Below, piece after piece: positions 1-4,752 of a stretch of DNA of 5,093 nt. Source of the DNA: Methanothrix sp. (lineage in GTDB: Archaea > Halobacteriota > Methanosarcinia > Methanotrichales > Methanotrichaceae); the NCBI GenBank assembly GCA_028708055.1, contig JAQVZT010000210.1, positions 1-5,093 of the forward strand, read 5' to 3'. The notes below the pieces were generated by a model. It was not told the origin of the DNA. It searched no databases and worked only from the letters and a program-made list of their open reading frames with translations. A program made the position numbers and the translations under genes. Within the stretch, counting starts at the first letter, position 1; each line of letters opens with the position of its first letter.

Positions 1-837
1 GGAGGGGCCGGTCAGGTTAAGCTTGAGTATGCCTCCGCTCTTCGTCTGATTGATGGTGGCATGGATAAGCTGGTCTGCTTTTCCTCCGACTGGTACATAC
101 AGCGTTGTATCATACTCAAGGATGAGCTTTGGCTCCCACATGGGTTCAGGCTCTGTTCCATCCAGTGCCACCTGCATGATGTGGTCATTATACAGGGAAT
201 AGCTCCTGTCCTCCAGCTTATAATCAAGGGAGAACATGTAGTTGTTGCCGGCATTGGAGGCATCAAACTGCTCTGTGCAATCATATCTATATCGGTTTGC
301 TCCGAGGTCGGTTACAGCCATGTCCACCTTCCGGCTCTTATCCGCTCCAGTCAGATCCAGGGTCATGGTTCCCTTGCCACTCGGTGAGAAGACCTCTGCG
401 CTGAAACTCTGGCTAGCTCCTTTTTCTGAAGAGACAAACAGGACCGGCAGGAATTTCACGTCTCCTATGGCCTTTGGCTCCAATTCGGAGCTGGCTTCCT
501 GGGCGGTTACCATCATGGTCCCTGCTGATGTGACCATGCCTCCAGCGGCGCTTGGGTTGGTGTTTTTAATGCTTACCGAATAATTTCCGATATCCTTTAG
601 GCCGAACTCCTTGGTCCAGGTGTACAGGTACTCAGTTGCACCCAGATAGACCCGATTCATCTCTTCCGTAACTGGAACCCTGTTCGGGCCAGTAATGGTG
701 AGCTGCATCGCGTCCTGCTCTCCAGTGAAATCCACTACGGCCTTTGCCGACTGATAAGCTGGTGTGTCATTTGTCACAAACAGCACAGGCTCATCGATAT
801 CAAACGAGATCAGCCTGGCCTGGCCTCCGCTGATGGT
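1..837 (-). repeat. Type 1 modules 1e, 1f and start of 1g (residues 814-1092)
   Basis: Copy 1e (814-930) has P-V-L-F-V-T-N-D, L-T-I-T-G-P and E-Y-L-Y-T-W. Copy 1f (931-1048) has P-V-L-F-V-S-S-E, L-D-L-T-G, then A-N-R-Y-R-Y-D-C-T-E-Q-F-D. Copy 1g starts at about 1049 with T-L-Y-V-P-V-G and L-K-L-N-L-T-G-P, and is cut by the window. In 1f, as in 1a, the aromatic-strand Trp is replaced by Cys (C1000 and C232). At least one further half module must follow beyond base 1. Confidence 0.6.
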
Positions 838-3276
838 CGGACCGGAATAGACATCCGATTCCGAGGTCTGACCGGAATAGCTGGCGGAATAACGGAAGCT
901 GGCAGCATTGCCCTCTGCATCGGCGCACTTGCCCTTAAGTGGCTGCGCGTTCATATCGAGCACGCTATCACCAGCACTGATCCTGCCGGTTGCCCTCTGC
1001 ACCCAGGTGTGTGTGCAGGGATTATAAACCTCCAGCTTGACGGATGCGTCCATGCTGGCATTTATGGGAACGGAATAGACAAATGTATCATTCCACCTGC
1101 CTTTTGCAGGAGATACGCTCGCCTTGCCAAAGTTGATTGATAGCGACTTGACGGCTACCGTCTCTTCCGCGAGTAGCATATCTCCGTCGAGGCTGGAATG
1201 CCTGTAGGTGATAGTATAATTGAAGCTCTTGCCGGCATCTGTCACATCGAACGGCAGGCTCCATTCGTACCTGTATCGGTTGCCGCCCACAGCTATGCCC
1301 TTGCTGGCTTCTTCGAAGCTCTTTTCCGGCAGGCTGAGAACGGCCTGGCCCTGTCCGGCACCATATTCGACCACCGCGGCAACGCTGGCAGAAGATTCGC
1401 TGTCCTCGGAGACATAGACCACCGGATCGCTTTCCAGGGAGACGAGAACTGGCCTTGCTCCTTTAAAGGCCGGGCCCTGGTAGGGCTTTGAGTAATAGTC
1501 TTTGCCGGCAAAGCTGGCCTTGAAACGGAACTTAGCTGACTGCTGCTGCATCTCCGGGCATTCGTAGCTGAAGGGCTGAAGTGTCCAGTTCAGCCAGGAT
1601 GACTGAACAGTCGCCTTCAGGGCTCCCTTATCGGTCCACTCGCTGCTGCAGGGATCATAGGTCTGCAACACGACATCCAGAGGCACGATGGTGGTATCGA
1701 TCTTTTGGGAATATGTGTAGCTATCGTTCCACTGGCCCGCAGATGGAGAGACAGCTCCACCGGAAAACTGAACCGACAGCGGCAAGACTATCATGGTCTT
1801 ATCTGCGAAGGCATACTGGCCGCCTTCCAGCGACTCATGCATGAAAGATAGTGCCAGCGTATAGTTGTTATTGATATGTCTGTTATCGAAAGCAACCTGC
1901 CACTTATACTGATACCTGTTTCCACCCAGAGGCGTTCCTTTCTCCGTCTGGTTCAGATCCAGATCCGGGCCTGAAAGATGGAGATTCATATCTCCGGCGC
2001 CTTTGGAGAAGGTGACTGTGGCGGATATGTCCTGTGTAGTGCTCTCGCCCTCTCTTACGTACACGGAAGTCGGATATTGCAGATCAAGCTTGGGAATTTC
2101 TTCGACCACTTTGAAGCTGATATTGGACTTCTCGGCCTGATAATCCCAGTTATCATTCCTGTAGACAACTTTTGCCTGGAATGGTGCAACCTTGCTCATT
2201 TGCACATCACTGCGGTTGAACAGAGCCGGTATATTGCTGTTTGTCCATTCATAGACCAGGAAGCCTCCCACCATCCGGGCATCAGAGGATTCAAAAGTCC
2301 TCTCGCTACTCTGTGGATGGCTGATTATCAAGCTGGCTTTGCTCCCGTCGGGCACTCCTCCTATCATCCTGGCTCCGGCATCCTTGACAAATGCCTGAAT
2401 AGAGAAGTTGGTGTAGTCCAGCATTTTCGGAATGCTGACTTTTTCTACAGATGGATTATAGGGCAAGAGAGAGATGTTATAGGGTCCGTAGGTCAGGGGG
2501 TCAACCTTGAGGTTGTTGTAGACCAGCTTGAATATGAAATCTCCGCCGGTCCTGTAACTGGAAAGATCCTCAGAGACGGTGCAGGAGTAAGTGCTCTTTC
2601 CCGAAGACTGGCAGGAGACATCGGCTGTAGTCCAGCTTCTGGAATCTGCAGTTCCTAGCGGGCCGGTGACCTCCAGATGGCAGGTGGGCTTGGGGTTTAG
2701 CCCTTCCATATCCTTGAATCCCGCAGAGAGGGAGATTCCCTGGAAGAAATATGGCTTCTTCTCAAAGCTCGGGGTGCCGGTCATCGTCGGCGGCTGGACT
2801 ATTGGGCCCTTAATTCTGGCAGTCTTGGCTACCTGCTGGCCTCCGGCATAGAAGATAAGCTCAAAGGTTGCGTTGCTGCTGCTGGCTATGGCGAACCTAT
2901 CCTTGAAGCTGTAGGGCCCAAAGGAGAATGAGGTCTGGCCCATGCCCGTTTGAGTGGGCGAGGATTCGGAATAGACCAGTTGATTCTGATCATAAATATT
3001 GAGCTTCATGCTGTATTTTGTTACGGCGATCATGCCCACTTCTCTAGCCGCGTCTTCGCTCATCCAGACCTGGGCGATATATGTGAAATCCTCATAGCCA
3101 TATTCCGGGGTGACCGCAGCATTACGGATTTCATAGCCGCTCTGGGCCGCGCATGGCATAGCTAGGGATAGAGCAGAAATCATGCAGACAATCAATAGTA
3201 ATATCACTCTATTGGACCCATCAATTTTGAATTTATTTGGCACACTAACTGCCGAACTAACTGCCGAAATGAGCAT
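1..3276 (-). CDS. Large secreted modular surface protein, C-terminus beyond the window
   Basis: Translating the minus strand gives 1092 codons with no stop down to base 1, so the gene is cut by the left edge. Residues 1-23 are a polar, basic n-region, 24-41 a hydrophobic stretch (VILLLIVCMISALSL), and a signal peptidase site is likely near A44 (CAA/QSG). The mature part contains no catalytic motif that I recognise. It is built of two repeated beta-rich module types: type 2 at about 46-157, 498-603 and 710-813; type 1 at about 158-273, 274-392, 393-497, 604-709, 814-930, 931-1048 and 1049-1092 (cut). At least 16 N-X-S/T sequons fit archaeal N-glycosylation. I infer a cell-surface glycoprotein (S-layer associated, sheath or adhesin-like), not an enzyme. 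The ATG at 3276 is the first ATG in frame; a TTG at 3297 has a better ribosome binding site and would add seven residues (MKRSKAE). In-frame stops TAA and TAG lie just upstream (3331-3333 and 3346-3348). The reading frame is certain; the function is inferred from architecture. Confidence 0.88.
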   Translation of the reverse strand, partial: MLISAVSSAVSVPNKFKIDGSNRVILLLIVCMISALSLAMPCAAQSGYEIRNAAVTPEYGYEDFTYIAQVWMSEDAAREVGMIAVTKYSMKLNIYDQNQLVYSESSPTQTGMGQTSFSFGPYSFKDRFAIASSSNATFELIFYAGGQQVAKTARIKGPIVQPPTMTGTPSFEKKPYFFQGISLSAGFKDMEGLNPKPTCHLEVTGPLGTADSRSWTTADVSCQSSGKSTYSCTVSEDLSSYRTGGDFIFKLVYNNLKVDPLTYGPYNISLLPYNPSVEKVSIPKMLDYTNFSIQAFVKDAGARMIGGVPDGSKASLIISHPQSSERTFESSDARMVGGFLVYEWTNSNIPALFNRSDVQMSKVAPFQAKVVYRNDNWDYQAEKSNISFKVVEEIPKLDLQYPTSVYVREGESTTQDISATVTFSKGAGDMNLHLSGPDLDLNQTEKGTPLGGNRYQYKWQVAFDNRHINNNYTLALSFMHESLEGGQYAFADKTMIVLPLSVQFSGGAVSPSAGQWNDSYTYSQKIDTTIVPLDVVLQTYDPCSSEWTDKGALKATVQSSWLNWTLQPFSYECPEMQQQSAKFRFKASFAGKDYYSKPYQGPAFKGARPVLVSLESDPVVYVSEDSESSASVAAVVEYGAGQGQAVLSLPEKSFEEASKGIAVGGNRYRYEWSLPFDVTDAGKSFNYTITYRHSSLDGDMLLAEETVAVKSLSINFGKASVSPAKGRWNDTFVYSVPINASMDASVKLEVYNPCTHTWVQRATGRISAGDSVLDMNAQPLKGKCADAEGNAASFRYSASYSGQTSESDVYSGPTISGGQARLISFDIDEPVLFVTNDTPAYQSAKAVVDFTGEQDAMQLTITGPNRVPVTEEMNRVYLGATEYLYTWTKEFGLKDIGNYSVSIKNTNPSAAGGMVTSAGTMMVTAQEASSELEPKAIGDVKFLPVLFVSSEKGASQSFSAEVFSPSGKGTMTLDLTGADKSRKVDMAVTDLGANRYRYDCTEQFDASNAGNNYMFSLDYKLEDRSYSLYNDHIMQVALDGTEPEPMWEPKLILEYDTTLYVPVGGKADQLIHATINQTKSGGILKLNLTGPS
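838..1149 (-). repeat. Type 2 module, copy c (residues 710-813)
   Basis: The module begins LSINFGKASVSPAKGRWND and closes with Y-S-G-P, parallel to copy b. The K-L-E-V-Y-N-P-C-T-H-T-W strand lines up with L-Q-T-Y-D-P-C-S-S-E-W of copy b, and S-F-R-Y-S-A-S-Y-S-G with K-F-R-F-K-A-S-F-A-G. Cysteines are at 754 and 784; sequons are at N729 (equivalent to N517 of copy b) and N739. Confidence 0.65.
1150..1467 (-). repeat. Type 1 module, copy 1d (residues 604-709)
   Basis: A single type 1 module between two type 2 modules. It has D-P-V-V-Y-V-S-E-D near the start, G-G-N-R-Y-R-Y-E-W-S-L-P-F-D in the middle and N-Y-T-I-T-Y-R near the end. These match copy 1c closely (S-V-Y-V-R-E-G, G-G-N-R-Y-Q-Y-K-W-Q-V-A-F-D, N-Y-T-L-A-L-S), so the 1c-2b and 1d-2c pairs look like a duplicated two-module unit of about 210 residues. 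Confidence 0.65.
1468..1785 (-). repeat. Type 2 module, copy b (residues 498-603)
   Basis: The module runs from LSVQFSGGAVSPSAGQWND to the G-P at 602-603. It aligns along its length with copy c: S-P-x-x-G-x-W-N-D-[ST]-[FY]-x-Y, then a V-V-L-Q-T-Y-D-P-C-S-S-E-W strand, then Q-P-F-S-Y-E-C, then K-F-R-F-K-A-S-F-A-G. Cysteines at 543 and 573 match those at 754 and 784 in copy c and could form a disulfide. Sequons are at N517 and N563. Confidence 0.65.
1786..2805 (-). repeat. Three type 1 modules in tandem (residues 158-497)
   Basis: Three modules of about 105-120 residues follow type 2 copy a. Copy 1a (158-273) carries H-L-E-V-T-G-P then K-S-T-Y-S-C; copy 1b (274-392) carries A-S-L-I-I-S then G-G-F-L-V-Y-E-W; copy 1c (393-497) carries N-L-H-L-S-G-P then G-G-N-R-Y-Q-Y-K-W-Q-V-A-F-D. 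The shared plan is a strand ending in G-P, a polar loop, the aromatic Y-x-Y/E-W strand, then an alternating hydrophobic strand. The fold is probably an immunoglobulin-like beta sandwich (inference). Copies 1a and 1b are more divergent than 1c and 1d. Confidence 0.55.
2806..3141 (-). repeat. Type 2 module, copy a (residues 46-157)
   Basis: The module begins IRNAAVTPEYGYEDFTYIAQVW, matching the opening of copies b and c (AVSPSAGQWNDSYTY and SVSPAKGRWNDTFVY). It then has a K-L-N-I-Y-D strand equivalent to the V-L-Q-T-Y-D and L-E-V-Y-N strands of the others, a G-P-Y-S-F-K turn, and an A-T-F-E-L-I-F-Y-A-G strand, and closes with K-G-P. It is the most divergent copy: it lacks both cysteines and the W-N-D sequon that b and c share. 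I do not recognise a named family. Confidence 0.6.
3142..3276 (-). other. Sec-type signal peptide of the surface protein
   Basis: This stretch encodes about 45 residues. K and R occur in the n-region (PNKFKIDGSNR), followed by an uninterrupted hydrophobic core of about 17 residues, then P-C-A-A-Q-S-G. Cleavage after A44 would release a mature chain beginning near QSGYEIRN. The n-region is unusually long, which makes the start uncertain; a GTG at 3243 would also leave a usable signal peptide but has no visible ribosome binding site. The cysteine at 42 is preceded by Pro, so a lipoprotein is not supported. Confidence 0.75.
3245..3268 (-). repeat. 12-bp perfect tandem duplication inside the signal n-region
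   Basis: The unit CTAACTGCCGAA (plus strand) occurs at 3245-3256 and again at 3257-3268 without mismatch. If translated it gives an in-frame S-A-V-S duplication (residues 4-11), so it does not disturb the reading frame. It lies between the first ATG and the basic part of the signal peptide, so it may instead be untranslated leader if translation starts downstream. Confidence 0.85.
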
Positions 3277-3301
3277 TTCTGCCTTCGATCTCTTCAACAG
3301 C

Positions 3302-3311
3302 GATAACCCCC
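3302..3311 (-). promoter_or_regulatory. Ribosome binding site favouring a TTG start at 3297
   Basis: The minus strand reads GGGGGTTATC, matching the archaeal ideal GGAGGTGATC at 8 of 10 positions, with one of the two differences (G for A) still able to pair as G-U. It sits four bases before a TTG codon (3297-3295) in frame with the surface protein. The ATG at 3276 has only a weak GAAGG five bases upstream. On ribosome-binding grounds TTG may be the true start; on codon preference ATG is. Confidence 0.5.
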
Positions 3312-3350
3312 GTGAAATCCAGAATATATGTTACCGAATGCATACCTACT

Positions 3351-3356
3351 TATAAA
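3351..3356 (-). promoter_or_regulatory. TATA box for the surface protein gene
   Basis: The minus strand reads AAAAAGGCTTTATAAGTAGG here, a purine-rich BRE-like stretch followed by an archaeal TATA element. Transcription would begin about 25 bases downstream, near 3327, giving a leader of about 30 bases to the TTG or 50 to the ATG. Its presence argues that the surface protein gene is transcribed separately from the aminotransferase. Confidence 0.6.
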
Positions 3357-3369
3357 GCCTTTTTGGCCC

Positions 3370-3389
3370 TTTGAGTCGCTATTTTGAGT
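3370..3389. repeat. TTTGAGT pair at 13-base period upstream of the TATA box
   Basis: TTTGAGT occurs at 3370-3376 and 3383-3389 (ACTCAAA on the transcribed-gene sense). The pair lies about 14-33 bases upstream of the TATA box of the surface protein gene, where archaeal activators commonly bind. It may be a regulator site or chance; no known operator is recognised. Confidence 0.3.
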
Positions 3390-3407
3390 GCGATCAATTA
3401 TCCAATT

Positions 3408-3427
3408 GTTTCATTATGTTTCATTAT
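3408..3427. repeat. 10-bp tandem repeat, two perfect copies
   Basis: GTTTCATTAT occurs at 3408-3417 and again at 3418-3427. The region is A+T rich and non-coding, between the aminotransferase terminator and the surface gene promoter, about 50-75 bases upstream of the TATA box. A 10-base period places both copies on the same face of the helix, which suits a protein-binding site, but short A+T-rich repeats also arise by slippage. Confidence 0.6.
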
Positions 3428-3455
3428 TTTCGACTGTTGTATTTTTCTTATTAAA

Positions 3456-3468
3456 TCAAATAAAAATA
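3456..3468 (-). terminator. Oligo-T terminator after the aminotransferase gene
   Basis: On the minus strand the sequence 25-37 bases past the TGA stop reads TATTTTTATTTGA, with no strong hairpin before it. Archaeal RNA polymerase terminates at such T-rich tracts without a stem-loop. The tract lies before the next promoter, consistent with separate transcripts. Confidence 0.5.
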
Positions 3469-3492
3469 GATGAATTAAGTAAGTATCTGCAG

Positions 3493-4638
3493 TCAGCTTT
3501 CCAGAACCCGGCTAGCTGCTTCCACTCCTGCGCCGCAGGAGGCGATCTTGCCCTCCTTGGTCAGGATAAGCTCCAGAGTCTGGATGGTTCGCAGGATGTC
3601 GCCGGTTGAGCACATGCCCATGGTGCCGATGCGGAAGATCTTGCCCTTGATGAGGTCCTGTCCGCCGGATACAACCACACCCCGCTTCTTCATGCCGCCG
3701 CGCAGCTTGTCGTCAGTGATGCCATCGGGTATCTTCATGGCGGTGACGGTATTGGAGTAGTGGGTGTGCTCATTGACCTTCGGGTATAGCTCGATTCCCA
3801 GCGCCTTGGCTGCGGAGCGAACCGACTCGGCTTGCTTGGCAGTTCTGGCCCGGCGAACGGCAAAGCCCTCTTCAGCCGCCATGTGCAGGGACTCCTGCAT
3901 GGCGAAGAACAGGGAGACCGCCGGGGTAAAGGGAGTCTGAGGCTGGCTCTTTCGCACACTCTTCAGATGGGCCTTCAGGTCGGAGTAGTAGCTGCTGCTC
4001 TTGGGCAGGAGGCGCTCTTCTGCCCTCGGCGAGGTGGAGACCACGGCGAGGCCGGGCGGTATGGCCAGAGCTTTCTGCGAGCCGGTGATGGCGATATCCA
4101 CTCCCCACTCGTCGGTCAGAAACTCGTTGCCGCCGATGGATGATATTCCGTCTACGATGAAGATCGCATCGTGCTTTCTGGCGAGCTTTCCTACCTCCTT
4201 GGCAGGATTGGTGAGGCCCACTGAGGTTTCATTGTGAACCATGGCGACAGCCTTGGCCCCCTGCTCCAGGGCTGCTTCCACCTTATCGAGGTCGAAGGGA
4301 GTGCCCCATTCGAACTTCACGGGAATGGCTTTGCCGTATCTCTCGCCGATCTCGGTGAACCGCTCGCCGAACTTGCCGTTGGATATGGTTACGATCTTAT
4401 CGTCATGGCCGATGAGTCCGGCTACAGCTGCATCCATGCCCACTGTGCCGCTGCCTGTCATCACTACGATCTCGTTCTTGGTCTCGAAGAACTGTTTGAG
4501 CAGTCCGCAGCAGTCGCTGTAAATTGCGCTGAAGTCACCGCTTCGATGGCTGATCATGGGCTTGGACAGGGCACGCAAGACGCGAGGCGCGACCTTAACA
4601 GGCCCTGGAATCATGAGCAAAGTATCCTCTATATCCAT
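3493..4638 (-). CDS. Class V PLP-dependent aminotransferase (alanine/serine/aspartate : 2-oxoacid type)
   Basis: This is a complete 381-residue protein in the alanine-glyoxylate / serine-pyruvate aminotransferase branch of fold-type I PLP enzymes, cytoplasmic and normally dimeric. Visible hallmarks: the N-terminal L-M-I-P-G-P-V (8-14) and S-H-R-S (30-33) substrate loop; the cofactor phosphate loop T-G-S-G-T-V-G-M-D (61-69); H-N-E-T-S-V-G (135-141); V-D-G-I-S-S-I-G-G with pyridine-binding D163; G-S-Q-K-A-L with Schiff-base lysine K189; and F-R-I-G-T-M-G with carboxylate-binding R336. In methanogens, class V enzymes of this kind serve aspartate, alanine or phosphoserine metabolism, so the amino donor cannot be fixed from sequence. 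The ATG at 4638 is chosen because AAGGGATC, a GGTGATC-like site, lies just upstream. The stop is TGA. Upstream lies its own TATA box and a tandem-repeat leader. The 20-odd residues after L357 form a short tail containing a Cys and many Ala. Confidence 0.9.
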   Translation of the reverse strand: MDIEDTLLMIPGPVKVAPRVLRALSKPMISHRSGDFSAIYSDCCGLLKQFFETKNEIVVMTGSGTVGMDAAVAGLIGHDDKIVTISNGKFGERFTEIGERYGKAIPVKFEWGTPFDLDKVEAALEQGAKAVAMVHNETSVGLTNPAKEVGKLARKHDAIFIVDGISSIGGNEFLTDEWGVDIAITGSQKALAIPPGLAVVSTSPRAEERLLPKSSSYYSDLKAHLKSVRKSQPQTPFTPAVSLFFAMQESLHMAAEEGFAVRRARTAKQAESVRSAAKALGIELYPKVNEHTHYSNTVTAMKIPDGITDDKLRGGMKKRGVVVSGGQDLIKGKIFRIGTMGMCSTGDILRTIQTLELILTKEGKIASCGAGVEAASRVLES

Positions 4639-4640
4639 CA

Positions 4641-4648
4641 GATCCCTT
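4641..4648 (-). promoter_or_regulatory. Ribosome binding site of the aminotransferase
   Basis: AAGGGATC on the minus strand ends two bases before the ATG and resembles the archaeal GGAGGTGATC site with one base missing. It supports the ATG at 4638 as the start. Confidence 0.5.
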
Positions 4649-4674
4649 CTTCCTTATGCTTCAAACTTAAGATT

Positions 4675-4726
4675 CACTGTAGCTTCACACTGTAGCTTCA
4701 CACTGTAGCTTCTCACGATAGCTTCC
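4675..4726. repeat. Four tandem copies of a 13-bp unit in the aminotransferase leader
   Basis: Plus-strand units are CACTGTAGCTTCA (4675-4687), CACTGTAGCTTCA (4688-4700), CACTGTAGCTTCT (4701-4713) and CACGATAGCTTCC (4714-4726). The first two are identical, the third differs at its last base, and the fourth is more degenerate. The unit length is not a multiple of three and the array is non-coding. It falls between the TATA box at 4743-4752 and the aminotransferase start codon, so most of it would be in the mRNA leader. No strong inverted repeat is visible within the unit. Confidence 0.92.
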
Positions 4727-4742
4727 TGGTTTCCGGCAGCCA

Positions 4743-4752
4743 TTATATAAAA
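4743..4752 (-). promoter_or_regulatory. TATA box for the aminotransferase, overlapping the rnhB stop
   Basis: The minus strand reads TTTTATATAA, containing TTTATATA, the archaeal box A consensus. The last three bases are the TAA stop of rnhB. Transcription would begin about 25 bases downstream, near 4720, inside the 13-bp repeat array, giving a leader of about 80 bases. An A+T-rich gene end could mimic a TATA box by chance. Confidence 0.5.

Noticed and set aside
1978..2658. A plus-strand open frame of 226 codons that could be read as a gene
   Set aside because: It lies wholly antisense to the modular surface protein, whose repeat motifs are conserved in the minus frame. The plus translation shows no domain, and there is no promoter or ribosome binding site.
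1..3141. PKD, CARDB or cadherin-like identity for the repeat modules
   Set aside because: No PKD G-D-G-x-x-S or W-x-F-G-D motif, no calcium-binding D-x-N-D pattern and no CARDB signature were seen; only a generic beta-sandwich pattern is supported.
3142..3162. A possible lipoprotein signal (A-M-P-C)
   Set aside because: The residue before Cys is Pro rather than Gly, Ala or Ser, so it does not fit a lipobox; ordinary cleavage after C-A-A is more likely.
3321..3330. CATATATTCT on the minus strand as an alternative TATA box
   Set aside because: It would place transcription start at about 3300, leaving almost no leader and excluding the strong ribosome binding site at 3302-3311; the TTTATAAG box upstream fits better.
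4234..4695. A plus-strand open frame of 153 codons opposite the aminotransferase
   Set aside because: The minus strand carries an intact enzyme with all motifs. The plus frame is a mirror of its codon bias and ends in the tandem repeat region.
4675..4726. The tandem array as a CRISPR
   Set aside because: Units are 13 bases and directly abutting with no spacers, and no cas gene is nearby.
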